From Arthrobacter sp. GMC3 (GTDB lineage: Bacteria; Actinomycetota; Actinomycetes; Actinomycetales; Micrococcaceae): a DNA stretch of 64,000 bases. This document shows, in pieces, positions 44,371 to 53,235 of this stretch. Position 1 is the stretch's first letter. Each line of letters begins with the position of its first letter. Below the pieces are notes generated by a model. That model saw only the letters and a list, made by a program, of their open reading frames with translations, searched no databases and was not told the DNA's origin. A program made the position numbers and the translations under genes. The stretch lies in the NCBI RefSeq assembly GCF_002929305.1, contig NZ_PJIO01000001.1:248001-312000 (forward strand), in the 5' to 3' direction.

Positions 44371-44967
44371 TTAGATCCCCGAACCAAGCCGGGGAAGCAC
44401 GAACGGACTGACTCTCTCCTCGCTGCCGTTCCAGTGGGCGGGGGCCGTATGGTGCCGCGATTCTGCGTCGGCGGCGGCGGCCAGCCCGGCGTCGTACACG
44501 CTGAGCATGATTCCGCTGTGTTGCAGATTGAAGAACCTGATGATGATCCGGCGCCCGTTGACGTTCCAGATGCACGTTTGAACCGCGGGGTCGTGCCAGG
44601 GATTGATGGCCGGCCCATAGAGCTCGGTCAATTGGGCACTGATGGCCTCATAACCGGTGCGCGTGCCCGGATTGTTCGGTGCCATGTCCGTGTATGGCTG
44701 CATGCTGACGCCCATGAAATGCCCGTTGTAACTGGTCCAGGAACTCGACAGGACACCGGGGAGTTCGGTGAGGAGGGCGAAGTGTGCCGTGGAGGAGTCA
44801 TCACCAGGATCGTCCCATCTGGCACCGCTGGTGAAACCCAACTTGTGGAAAAGGGCCCTACGGTCGGAGTCCGATCGGGGCCACATACCCTCGACCACTC
44901 TTTCGACCAGCTCCACAATGGTGGTGGGATCGGGGATCAATGCTGAGAGTTGCTCCTGAGCGTCCAT
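44371..44967 (-). CDS. Hypothetical cytosolic protein, 198 residues
   Basis: No family is recognised. It has no signal or membrane segment; the middle (PDPTTIVELVERVVEGMWP) is helical and the C-terminal half is mixed, with TCIWNVNGRRIIIRFFNLQHSG. ATG 44967 lies 6 nt after TATCTT on the minus strand, the leaderless pattern; ATG 45003 is a longer option. It sits beside an SMI1-like gene and looks like an immunity-type or stand-alone accessory protein, a guess from context only. Confidence 0.6.
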   Translation of the reverse strand: MDAQEQLSALIPDPTTIVELVERVVEGMWPRSDSDRRALFHKLGFTSGARWDDPGDDSSTAHFALLTELPGVLSSSWTSYNGHFMGVSMQPYTDMAPNNPGTRTGYEAISAQLTELYGPAINPWHDPAVQTCIWNVNGRRIIIRFFNLQHSGIMLSVYDAGLAAAADAESRHHTAPAHWNGSEERVSPFVLPRLGSGI

Positions 44968-45030
44968 ATCGCAAAGATACAACGCCTTTCTGATTATTCC
45001 CATAGTGCCAGCGATGAGTTTGGCAAGCAG

Positions 45031-45073
45031 AAAAAACCGACCCGCGGGCGCATTGCTGCGGCCACGGGTCGGT
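45031..45073 (-). terminator. Intrinsic terminator downstream of the SMI1-like gene
   Basis: On the minus strand ACCGACCCG (45073-45065) and CGGGTCGGT (45044-45036) pair perfectly around a 20-nt GC-rich loop, followed by six T. It starts 12 nt after the stop of the SMI1-like gene. Confidence 0.85.
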
Positions 45074-45084
45074 ACATAGCAAAG

Positions 45085-45507
45085 TCAGTCGTCGTCGTCT
45101 GTGAACACCCAGTCCAGCATGTCAAAGACGAACTCGCTGAAGGTGCCTTCCTCATTGATCCAGGCACCGGTGGCGTTGTTGCGGCGCCAAACAATAGGAT
45201 CCGGGACGTCCGCCTGATCGGCCAAAATACCCCATGTGTAGGCCTCGTCCTCGTCCTCCAGGAACAATAGGTAGCCGTCCTGGATCTCAAGTTCTTCCGG
45301 ATCCCAGAAGTAGTAGTAGGCCTCCATGAGTTCTTCGCAATTGCCCACGGCGTGCAGGAATTCGCGCAGGGCCTGCGGAACGGTGATGTTCAGCTCGGCA
45401 AAAACCGCCTCAAGATCGGCCTGGGCAATCCCGTCGGCCTCCTCCCAGGGCTCCTGCAAATACTGGGGCACCAAGGCACGGAATTTCTCTACGAACATGT
45501 CGGACAT
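45085..45507 (-). CDS. SMI1/KNR4 (SUKH)-like protein
   Basis: A 140-residue very acidic protein ending in DWVFTDDDD. The pattern of an N-terminal helix with IPQ-like TVPQALREFLHAVG, followed by EAYYYFWDPEEL and YLLFLEDEDEAYTWGI, resembles SUKH-fold immunity proteins and their cytosolic relatives. No toxin gene is adjacent. GGAGAT lies 5 nt before ATG 45507. It has its own terminator. Confidence 0.68.
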   Translation of the reverse strand: MSDMFVEKFRALVPQYLQEPWEEADGIAQADLEAVFAELNITVPQALREFLHAVGNCEELMEAYYYFWDPEELEIQDGYLLFLEDEDEAYTWGILADQADVPDPIVWRRNNATGAWINEEGTFSEFVFDMLDWVFTDDDD

Positions 45508-45545
45508 CTAAATCTCCAAGATCGGCAACGGACTTGCTATCAATC

Positions 45546-46202
45546 CTAGCGGCGGCGGAATCGAGGGCGCGCCCAACTTCGGGCCGCCAGAGGGGCATGC
45601 CAGCCAAATCGCAGGCTAAGCATGCGCAGGCCGAAGACCACGACGGCGGCAAGGGTCCCCGTGAGGAGGTTGAGCCAGCCCAGATGCCACAGCGCCGCGG
45701 CCAGGCCCGCACCCACAAACGCCGGGATCGCGTACAGGTCCTTGGGATCAAACACGCGCGGGACCTCGTTAGCTGTGACATCGCGGAGGATTCCGCCACC
45801 AACGGCCGTGGTGACACCCAGCAGCAACGCCGCCACGGGATTCATGCCAGCTTCCAGGGCTTTGAGGGTTCCGGTGATGCAAAACAGGGCCAAACCTCCG
45901 GCGTCGAAGGTCAACAGAAGGCGGGCGCTGCGCTCAATGTTCCCCGGTATGAAATACACCAGCACCGCGGCAAGGAGCGGCGGTGCCAGATAGATCGGGT
46001 TGGTGAAGGCCGACGGTGGGCCGGTGTTCAAGATGATGTCGCGGGCGACACCGCCACCCAGCCCCACCATGGACCCCAGCAGCAACGACCCCACCAGATC
46101 AAAACCCCGGCGGGCAGCCAGAAGCGAGCCAGAGACGGCAAAAAAGAACACGCCAATAAGGTCAAGAATCAGTGCAAGGTGGAAGGTCATCAGCGCATTC
46201 AT
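45546..46202 (-). CDS. TRIC-type / UPF0126 membrane protein
   Basis: A 218-residue protein with about seven hydrophobic helices in two homologous halves. Each half has the conserved glycine-rich turn: LGGGVARDIIL and VGGGILRDV. Bacterial TRIC homologues are trimeric monovalent-cation channels; the exact physiological role is unknown. It starts 93 bp from the divergent ABC-2 transporter. Confidence 0.87.
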   Translation of the reverse strand: MNALMTFHLALILDLIGVFFFAVSGSLLAARRGFDLVGSLLLGSMVGLGGGVARDIILNTGPPSAFTNPIYLAPPLLAAVLVYFIPGNIERSARLLLTFDAGGLALFCITGTLKALEAGMNPVAALLLGVTTAVGGGILRDVTANEVPRVFDPKDLYAIPAFVGAGLAAALWHLGWLNLLTGTLAAVVVFGLRMLSLRFGWHAPLAARSWARPRFRRR

Positions 46203-46295
46203 CGGTAGGCGGCGGGGGAGGGCATTGCGACGGCACCAAGCCTACGGCGCGCGGCACTAGGTGTCATTGTCTGAGGTTGTGACTACGCTAACTCC

Positions 46296-47240
46296 ATGAG
46301 ACCTGCCGTCGACCCAACAGCTGCGCTGATTCACATCCAGGATTTCCACATGCAGTTCGGCGAGAAGAAAGTCATCGATGGGTTGTCCTTCGATGTGGCA
46401 CGTGGTGAGACCTTTGGATTTCTGGGCAGCAACGGCAGCGGAAAGACGACAACGATCAGGGCATTGCTGGGCATCTACCGCCCCACCTCGGGAACCCTGA
46501 ACATCAACGGGCAAGTTTTCGGCGACGGCTTTGGTGCGCGGCTGGGCTACCTTCCGGAGGAACGCGGACTCTACAAGAAGGAATCGGTGCTCGATGTCAT
46601 GAGCTACTTTGGCCGGCTCAAGGGCCTGAGCAGGAATGAGGCGCAAAAATTCTCCCGCGAATACCTGGACCGGGTGGACCTTGCTGACAAGGCAGGTCAG
46701 CGGGTGGACAAGCTTTCCGGTGGTGAACAGCAAAAGATCCAGCTGGGTGTGACCATCATGAACGAGCCCGAACTGCTGATCCTGGACGAACCCACCAAGG
46801 GCTTTGACCCGGTAAACCGGCGGTTGTTGATGGACATCATCGAGGACAGCAAGAGGGCCGGTGCCACGGTCATGATGGTCACCCACCAGATGGAGGAGGT
46901 AGAGCGGCTGTGCGATCGGATCATCCTGCTCAAGGACGGGAAATCCGAGGCCTACGGGACCATTGACGAGGTGCAAAACCAGTTTGGCGGCCGGACTATC
47001 AAGCTCAAGTACAGTGGGAGGGTTCCCGATTCCCCGCACTACCAGGTGACATTGCGGGAAACCAACTATGCCGAGCTGGCCCTGGATGAAAGCGTCGATG
47101 AGGCCCAGGTGCTCCACGACCTGGTCACCAGCGGTGTGGTGGTGCGCGGCTTCGTGGCGTCGAAACGGAGCCTGGATGACATCTTCATTCAGGTCTATGG
47201 TGAAAATGCCGCCGCGCCCCTCGCTTTGGGGGTGAAGTAG
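46296..47240 (+). CDS. ABC-2 type transporter, ATP-binding protein
   Basis: A 314-residue ATPase of the NatA/drug-export group. Walker A GSNGSGKTT is near 44-52, LSGGEQQKIQLG is the signature, LLILDEPTKGFDPVNRR the Walker B. The C-terminal DUF4162-like part (QNQFGGRTIKLKYSG) is typical of the NatA group. ATG 46296 follows TACGCT (46284-46289) by 6 nt with no ribosome site. It pairs with the permease that starts 1 bp after its stop. Confidence 0.9.
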   Translation: MRPAVDPTAALIHIQDFHMQFGEKKVIDGLSFDVARGETFGFLGSNGSGKTTTIRALLGIYRPTSGTLNINGQVFGDGFGARLGYLPEERGLYKKESVLDVMSYFGRLKGLSRNEAQKFSREYLDRVDLADKAGQRVDKLSGGEQQKIQLGVTIMNEPELLILDEPTKGFDPVNRRLLMDIIEDSKRAGATVMMVTHQMEEVERLCDRIILLKDGKSEAYGTIDEVQNQFGGRTIKLKYSGRVPDSPHYQVTLRETNYAELALDESVDEAQVLHDLVTSGVVVRGFVASKRSLDDIFIQVYGENAAAPLALGVK

Positions 47241-47241
47241 C

Positions 47242-48462
47242 ATGGACCGGCACAATCTGGGCACTGTGGTGGCCTTTGAATTCACCCGCACCGTCAAGAA
47301 GCGGCGCTTTTGGATTGCCACCCTGGCCATCCCGATCCTGCTGGCCCTCGTGTTTGTGCTGGTCTTTACCAGCAGCTCCTCCACACAGTCGCTGTCCGAG
47401 GCGCAAAAATCGCAGACCCTGGATTTCACTTACACGGATGCGTCCTCCTTGATCGATCCGGCCATCGCCAAGGCCCTGGGAGGCGCGGTTGAGAAGGACC
47501 CAGGCACCGCTGTCGAACGGGTGAAGGCCGGCAAACTCAATGCCTACTTCAGTTTCCCAGCGAGCCTGGCGAAGGACCCCGTGCTGGTCTACGGGGCCGA
47601 TCAGGGAATTTTCAAGAATGGAACATACGACGCCGTTGCCAAACAGATAGTGGTCCTCTCGGCCCAGGAAAAGGTGGGATCCCCCCAGCTGGTGGCCGCC
47701 GTGCAAGGCAACTTCAACACCCAGACAGAAACTTTCAAGGGCGGGGTACTTTCTGGCGGCCTGCAAACGGTGATTCCGCCGCTGCTATTTCTGGTTCTGT
47801 TCTACGTGGTGATCATCCTGCTGGCCAACCAAATGTTGGCGTCCACACTGGAGGAAAAGGAGAACCGGGTCACCGAGATGATCCTGACCACCCTGAACCC
47901 GACAACGCTGGTGGTGGGTAAAATCATCTCGCTGTTCATGGTGGGTGCGTTGCAGTCGATTGTCTTCGCCTCACCCATGCTCCTGGGCTATGTGTTCTTC
48001 CGGGACCAGCTGGCCATACCCAATTTTGACCTCTCCAAGCTGAGTTTCCAGTTCTGGCCGATGCTGATCGGCGCTCTGCTTCTGATAGGGGGCTTCATCT
48101 TGTTTACCGGCGTGCTGGTGAGCATCGGGGCTGTGATGCCCACGGCCAAAGAAGCCAGCATGGTGTTTGGCCCGGTCATGCTCATGATGTTCATCCCGTT
48201 TTACATTGTGACCATGGTGGTCAGCGACCCGGGGTCGGTCATCGTTCAAATCTTCACGTTCTTCCCGTTCACGGCGCCCGTCACGGCAATGCTGCGCAAC
48301 GCGTTTGGTTCGCTCAACGGTGTCTCTGCTGCCATTGTGATTGCCGAGTTGTTCATTTTTGGTGTGCTGGCGCTGCGACTGGCCGTCCACCTCTTCCGCT
48401 ACGGCTCCATCGAATACTCCCGCAAGCTCTCATTGCGTACGGCCTTTGCCAAGAGGAGCTGA
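47242..48462 (+). CDS. ABC-2 type transporter, permease (NatB-like)
   Basis: A 406-residue permease: one N-terminal helix (FWIATLAIPILLALVFVLVF), a ~140-residue extracytoplasmic domain, then five to six helices. LANQMLASTLEEKENRVTEMI is the coupling segment of NatB-type exporters (in parts). It probably exports Na+ or a drug or peptide together with the ATPase encoded before it. Confidence 0.88.
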   Translation: MDRHNLGTVVAFEFTRTVKKRRFWIATLAIPILLALVFVLVFTSSSSTQSLSEAQKSQTLDFTYTDASSLIDPAIAKALGGAVEKDPGTAVERVKAGKLNAYFSFPASLAKDPVLVYGADQGIFKNGTYDAVAKQIVVLSAQEKVGSPQLVAAVQGNFNTQTETFKGGVLSGGLQTVIPPLLFLVLFYVVIILLANQMLASTLEEKENRVTEMILTTLNPTTLVVGKIISLFMVGALQSIVFASPMLLGYVFFRDQLAIPNFDLSKLSFQFWPMLIGALLLIGGFILFTGVLVSIGAVMPTAKEASMVFGPVMLMMFIPFYIVTMVVSDPGSVIVQIFTFFPFTAPVTAMLRNAFGSLNGVSAAIVIAELFIFGVLALRLAVHLFRYGSIEYSRKLSLRTAFAKRS

Positions 48463-48467
48463 GAACC

Positions 48468-49847
48468 ATGCAACGCAGGGTCCTATGGGTGGCAATCCTG
48501 GCCTCCTTTGTCGCGTTCCTGGACGGGGCCATCGTGAACGTGGCGCTTCCCGCAATTTCACGCGACTTGGGCGGCGGGATCACCACGGCGCAATGGGTGG
48601 TGGATGCGTACCTTTTGGCCTTGGGGTCCCTGATTCTGATTGCCGGATCCCTTTCTGACACTTTTGGCCGCGTCCGGATCCTGCTTGCCGGGTTGCTCGT
48701 GTTTGGGGTGGCGTCGCTGGCCTGCACGGTGGCACCAGACGCAACTTTTTTGATTGCTGCCCGAGCCGTTCAGGGTGCCGGGGCGGCCCTGTTGGTACCG
48801 AGTTCGCTGGCGCTGATCACCTCCACCTTCAGCGGGCCCGCCCAGGGCAAGGCCATCGGAACCTGGACAGCCTGGACCGGAACCGCTTTCTTGGCCGGGC
48901 CGCTGGTGGGCGGACTGCTGGTTGAATTCGCCTCGTGGCGGCTGGTTTTTGCCATCAACGTCCTTCCCATCGCCGCCACCATGATCCTGCTGAAGGGATT
49001 GGATTTACCCCGCAAGAGCAGCGACTTGGTTGCTGCCCGGCCCAGCCGGGTGGATGTTCCCGGTGCCGTGTTGGCCGCCGTCGGCCTGGCCGGAACAGTG
49101 TTTGCGCTGATCGAGCAGGACCGGCTGGGGTGGGGGAGTCCCGCCGTTTTCATTCCCTTCGCGGTTGGTGTGGCCGCCCTGGCAGCGTTCCTGTGGTGGG
49201 AGCAACGGACCCCGGCGCCCATGATGCCATTGGGCCTGTTCCGGATCAGGAATTTTGGCATCGGTAACCTGGCCACCACCTTCGTCTACGCAGGCGTATC
49301 CCTGGGGCAGCTGCTGGTGGTGCTGTTCTTACAGGAGGTTGCCGGGTTTACCGCAGCCCAGGCCGGGTTGGCGTCCCTGCCCGTCTCCATCATCTCGCTC
49401 CTGCTGGCGGGAGTGTTTGGCACCCTGGCCGGAAAATACGGCCCCCGGCTCTTCATGGCGGCGGGGCCAATGCTGGCTGGGGTGGGGTACCTGCTGATGA
49501 CTACGACGGCGGAGCCCTTCAACTTTTGGCTGCAGATCCTACCCGGCCAAATCGTCTTTGCGGTGGGGCTCTCCATCACGGTGGCCCCCTTGACGGCAGC
49601 TATTCTGGGATCGGTCCCGCAGGAACAAAGCGGCATCGGATCGGCCATCAACAACGCCGTGTCCCGTGTGGCCGGCCTGATTGCCGTGGCCTTGGTCGGC
49701 GTCATGCTCGGCGGAGTCCTGGACTTTGACTCCTTTCGCCGAGTCATGGTCATCACGGCACTGCTGTTCGTTGCCGGCGGGGTGATCTCCGCGATGGGCA
49801 TCACCAACAAGCCCTCGATCCGAACCAAGGCGCCACCGGTCCCTTAG
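48468..49847 (+). CDS. MFS drug-efflux transporter, DHA2 (EmrB/QacA) family
   Basis: A 459-residue protein with about 14 hydrophobic helices. LDGAIVNVALPAISRDLGGG (residues 18-37) and LAGSLSDTFGRVRI-type motif A (IAGSLSDTFGRVRI) mark the DHA2 group. It follows the ABC-2 permease by 5 bp in the same orientation and may share its mRNA, giving a small export unit. The substrate is unknown. Confidence 0.88.
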   Translation: MQRRVLWVAILASFVAFLDGAIVNVALPAISRDLGGGITTAQWVVDAYLLALGSLILIAGSLSDTFGRVRILLAGLLVFGVASLACTVAPDATFLIAARAVQGAGAALLVPSSLALITSTFSGPAQGKAIGTWTAWTGTAFLAGPLVGGLLVEFASWRLVFAINVLPIAATMILLKGLDLPRKSSDLVAARPSRVDVPGAVLAAVGLAGTVFALIEQDRLGWGSPAVFIPFAVGVAALAAFLWWEQRTPAPMMPLGLFRIRNFGIGNLATTFVYAGVSLGQLLVVLFLQEVAGFTAAQAGLASLPVSIISLLLAGVFGTLAGKYGPRLFMAAGPMLAGVGYLLMTTTAEPFNFWLQILPGQIVFAVGLSITVAPLTAAILGSVPQEQSGIGSAINNAVSRVAGLIAVALVGVMLGGVLDFDSFRRVMVITALLFVAGGVISAMGITNKPSIRTKAPPVP

Positions 49848-49898
49848 GTGCCGTACATTGGCAACAAACAAGTTCGGAACCTGGGAAAGGTATTGGGT

Positions 49899-50588
49899 AT
49901 GGGCAAAGAACCCGTCATGATCGCGTGCGCCCACGGCACAAGCAACATCCAGGGCCAGGCGCGTGTCAATGAAATCCGGGCTCAGATCGCAGAGCTTCGC
50001 CCCGGGCTGAGCGTGTTGGAAGCTTATGTGGATGTCCAGCAACCGGCCCTTCCCGACGTGGTGGGCGGGGTGCCTTCGGGGGTGCTCGCCGTCGTCGTTC
50101 CCCTGCTGCTTACCGTGGGATACCACGTGCAGGTGGACATTGCCGAGGCCGTGGCGACCCGCACCAATACATTCGCGGCGGCGCCTTTGGGGCCGGATCC
50201 GCGGCTGGCCGGGCTGCTGCACGAGCGGTTGGGGGAGCTTCCCAAGGACTGGGGGATCGTGCTGGCAGCGGCCGGATCCTCGCGACCGGAGGCTGCCGAG
50301 CAGATTGAAGTGCTGGCCGCCGATCTGGCCGTCCGCCGCCCGCAACGCATTGTGGCCGCCTACGGTGCCAGCGCCGAGCCGTCCGTTCCGGCGGCGGTGG
50401 CGCAGTTACGGGCGGATGGGGCAGCCGGCGTGGCCATTGCGTCCTATCTGCTGGCGCCCGGGTACTTCCACGATCAGCTCGGGGCGGCTGGGGCCGACTT
50501 CGTCTCAGCACCCTTGTTGCCGTCGGTGCTGCTGGCCCAGCTGGCGTTGGAGCACTTCGACGCGGCATTGTCCCGCCGTGACCCGTGA
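49899..50588 (+). CDS. Sirohydrochlorin ferrochelatase (CbiX/SirB type)
   Basis: A 229-residue two-repeat chelatase: IACAHGTSNIQGQARVNEI near the start carries the metal-binding His, and AAAGSSRPEA is the equivalent in the second half. GAAAGGT supports ATG 49899; GTG 49848 would add 17 residues. With the CysG-like gene at 62523 it would complete siroheme, the cofactor of the sulfite reductase encoded next. The stop codon lies inside the hairpin at 50583-50630. Confidence 0.85.
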   Translation: MGKEPVMIACAHGTSNIQGQARVNEIRAQIAELRPGLSVLEAYVDVQQPALPDVVGGVPSGVLAVVVPLLLTVGYHVQVDIAEAVATRTNTFAAAPLGPDPRLAGLLHERLGELPKDWGIVLAAAGSSRPEAAEQIEVLAADLAVRRPQRIVAAYGASAEPSVPAAVAQLRADGAAGVAIASYLLAPGYFHDQLGAAGADFVSAPLLPSVLLAQLALEHFDAALSRRDP

Positions 50589-50630
50589 GCTATGGCGACT
50601 TCGGCGGATCTAAGTCGCCATAGCTCACGG
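50583..50630. repeat. Perfect 19-bp inverted repeat over the chelatase stop codon
   Basis: CCGTGAGCTATGGCGACTT (50583-50601) and its exact complement (50612-50630) flank a 10-nt loop. No T-run follows, so it is not a standard terminator, but the RNA stem would be very stable. It ends 131 bp before the sulfite reductase start and its left arm contains the TGA of the chelatase. Confidence 0.85.
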
Positions 50631-50683
50631 CTCGCGCCGCGGGGACGCTGCCGGGAGGCACAAAAAAGGCCAGAAAAGGGCGT

Positions 50684-50761
50684 GTGACGAAATATTGCCT
50701 TAGGTGAACGTGCGTTGCATTTTTGATTTGTTGCGCGGAGGCGGAACCCTACGCTCGTCAT
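50684..50761 (+). promoter_or_regulatory. Sulfite reductase operon promoter
   Basis: TTGTTG (50728-50733), a 16-bp spacer and TACGCT (50750-50755) put the start site at about the ATG (50762), so the mRNA is probably leaderless. GTGAC (50684) and GTGAA (50704) lie 20 bp apart upstream, matching positions 0 and 20 of the phased repeats seen at 59034, 60373 and 62455. Confidence 0.5.
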
Positions 50762-52525
50762 ATGACACAGACAGCTCTAGCCGGAGCGACCGCCGAGGTC
50801 CCCGCCACACCCGTTGCTGAATCTCCGGCACCACGGCCAGCGCGTGCCAGGCCCGCGGCGAAGCCGCACGGCCAGTGGAAGGTGGACGGCACGGCTCCGT
50901 TGAATGCCAACGAGGCCTGGAAGCAGGAAGACGGCGGACTGAGCGTCCGGGACCGCATCGAGAAGATCTATGCGCACGGCGGCTTCGACAGCATCGAGAA
51001 GACCGATTTGCACGGCCGTTTCCGCTGGTGGGGGCTTTACACCCAGCGCAAGCAGGGAATCGACGGCGGCAAGACTGCGACGCTTGAGCCGCACGAACTC
51101 GAGGACAAGTACTTCATGCTCCGGGTCCGCATCGACGGCGGCGCCCTCACCACCAAGCAGTTGCGTGTCATCGGGCAGATTTCAACCGAGTTTGGCCGCG
51201 ACACCGCCGATCTGACCGACAGGCAAAACGTCCAGCTCCACTGGGTGCGCGTTGAGGACGTTCCCGAGATCTGGAACCGCCTCGAGGCTGCCGGCCTGTC
51301 AACCACCGAGGCCTGCGGCGACGTGCCCCGAGTGATCCTGGGATCCCCAGTTGCCGGCATCGCCAAGGACGAGATCATCGACCCCACCCCGCTGATCAAG
51401 GAGGTCAGCGCCCGGTTCATCGGCGACCCCGAGCTGGCCAACCTGCCACGTAAGTTCAAGACGGCCATCACGGGCCACCCCTCCCAGGACGTGGTCCACG
51501 AGATCAACGATTTCGCCCTAGTGGGCGTGGTTCACCCCGAACTGGGCGCCGGCTATGACCTCTGGGTGGGAGGTGGCCTGTCCACCAACCCGCGCCTGGC
51601 CGAACGCCTGGGCGTCTTTGTTTCGCCAGAAGTTGCCGCCGAGGTATGGCTGGGTGTCACTAGCATCTTCCGCGACTACGGCTACCGCCGCATGCGCACC
51701 AAGGCCCGCCTGAAGTTCCTGCTCGCCGACTGGGGCACCGCCAAGTTCCGCCAAATCCTTCAGGACGAGTACCTGGGCCACAAGCTGCCCGACGGCGAAC
51801 CCGCGCCCAAGCCCACGTCTCCCGGGGACCACATTGGCGTGCACGAGCAGAAGGACGGCAAGTTCTTTATCGGTGTGGCACCCACCGTGGGCCGCGTATC
51901 TGGCAGCACGCTGACCGCCGTTGCGGACGCCTTGGAAGCACACGGCTCCTTCCGCCTGCGCACCACACCGCACCAGAAACTCGTCATCCTTGACGTGCCA
52001 AAGGACCAGGTGGAGCCTCTCATCGCCGTGCTGGACGGGCTCGGGTTGTCCGCCCGCCCGTCGCTTTTCCGCCGTTCCACCATTGCCTGCACCGGCATCG
52101 AATACTGCAAATTGGCCATCGTGAACACCAAGGACACAGCAGCCACAGCCATCAGCGAACTGGAAACACGTCTCGCCGACCTGGTGGACACGAAGGTTCT
52201 CACCCAGCCGATCGCGCTGAACATCAACGGCTGCCCCAACTCCTGTGCCCGGATCCAAACCGCGGACATTGGCCTGAAGGGCATGATGCTACCCACGGAC
52301 GACGGCGGCACCGCCCCCGGCTTCCAGGTCCACCTGGGTGGTGGTCTGGCTACCGACAACCGCGTCGAGGCAGGCCTGGGCCGCACCATCCGCGGCCTGA
52401 AGGTGACCGCCGCCGAGCTGCCCGACTACGTGGAACGCGTGGTCAGGACATACGTTGGTGCCCGCACCGACGGTGAAACATTTGCCGAATTCGCCCACCG
52501 CGTCGATGAGGAGTTGCTGAAATGA
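50762..52525 (+). CDS. sir: Assimilatory ferredoxin-dependent sulfite reductase
   Basis: A 587-residue siroheme/[4Fe-4S] reductase with the duplicated ferredoxin-like and siroheme domains. Cluster ligands are Cys443 and Cys449 (ACTGIEYC) and Cys491 and Cys495 (NGCPNSC). It reduces sulfite to sulfide with six electrons. Nitrite reductases share the fold, but location before cysH-cysD-cysN assigns sulfite. The N-terminal ~35 residues are Ala/Pro-rich. The stop overlaps the cysH ATG by 4 bp. Confidence 0.92.
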   Translation: MTQTALAGATAEVPATPVAESPAPRPARARPAAKPHGQWKVDGTAPLNANEAWKQEDGGLSVRDRIEKIYAHGGFDSIEKTDLHGRFRWWGLYTQRKQGIDGGKTATLEPHELEDKYFMLRVRIDGGALTTKQLRVIGQISTEFGRDTADLTDRQNVQLHWVRVEDVPEIWNRLEAAGLSTTEACGDVPRVILGSPVAGIAKDEIIDPTPLIKEVSARFIGDPELANLPRKFKTAITGHPSQDVVHEINDFALVGVVHPELGAGYDLWVGGGLSTNPRLAERLGVFVSPEVAAEVWLGVTSIFRDYGYRRMRTKARLKFLLADWGTAKFRQILQDEYLGHKLPDGEPAPKPTSPGDHIGVHEQKDGKFFIGVAPTVGRVSGSTLTAVADALEAHGSFRLRTTPHQKLVILDVPKDQVEPLIAVLDGLGLSARPSLFRRSTIACTGIEYCKLAIVNTKDTAATAISELETRLADLVDTKVLTQPIALNINGCPNSCARIQTADIGLKGMMLPTDDGGTAPGFQVHLGGGLATDNRVEAGLGRTIRGLKVTAAELPDYVERVVRTYVGARTDGETFAEFAHRVDEELLK

Positions 52526-53235
52526 CAACCACAACGCTCCGAACCCACCGGGAGCTGAAGGCCATCGCCGAATCAGGTGCTGCAGAACTGGCCTGGGACG
52601 CCTCCGCACAGGACGTGATCGCCTGGGTGTCGCGGAACTTCCCGACGCAAGCCACCGCCGTCGCCTGTTCCATGGCCGACGCCGTGCTGCCGGCGCTGGT
52701 GGCGGACCAGCTGCCCGGCGTCGATGTGCTCTTTCTGGACACCGGTTACCACTTCCCGGAAACCTACGCCACACGCGACGAGGTGGCCGAGAATCTGCGG
52801 GTCAACGTCGTTGACGTCCTGCCCGTGAACACCGTTCCGGAACAAGATTCGCTGCTGGGTAAGGACCTCTTTGCCCGAGACCCCGGCCAGTGCTGTGCGC
52901 TGCGCAAAGTTGAGCCGCTGAGCCGTTCCTTGAAAGGGTACGAACTCTGGTTCACCGGCGTCCGCCGCGACGAGGCACCCACACGCACTAACACCCCGCT
53001 GGTCAGCTGGGACGAGAAAAATGGCCTGGTCAAGGTCAACCCCCTGGCCACCTGGACGTATGACGAGGTCATCAGTTACTCGGATGACAACCTTTTGCCC
53101 GTGAACCCCCTGCTCAGCCAGGGCTATCCGTCCATCGGCTGCGCGCCGTGCACCAAGAAAGTGGCACCCGGCGCCGACCCCAGGTCCGGGCGCTGGGCCG
53201 GAACCTCCAAGACAGAATGCGGGCTACACGTATGA
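52522..53235 (+). CDS. cysH: Adenylyl-sulfate (APS) reductase
   Basis: A 237-residue reductase converting APS to sulfite with thioredoxin. FLDTGYHFPET is the nucleotide-binding motif. Cys124-Cys125 and Cys207-x2-Cys210 form the [4Fe-4S] site that marks APS rather than PAPS specificity, and the catalytic Cys233 is in ECGLH at the C-terminus. No APS kinase gene is nearby, which fits. It overlaps its neighbours by 4 bp. Confidence 0.93.
   Translation: MTTTTLRTHRELKAIAESGAAELAWDASAQDVIAWVSRNFPTQATAVACSMADAVLPALVADQLPGVDVLFLDTGYHFPETYATRDEVAENLRVNVVDVLPVNTVPEQDSLLGKDLFARDPGQCCALRKVEPLSRSLKGYELWFTGVRRDEAPTRTNTPLVSWDEKNGLVKVNPLATWTYDEVISYSDDNLLPVNPLLSQGYPSIGCAPCTKKVAPGADPRSGRWAGTSKTECGLHV

Noticed and set aside
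46257..47429. 390-codon open frame antisense to the ABC-2 ATPase
   Set aside because: It has no recognisable domain and covers the promoter and most of a well-supported gene.
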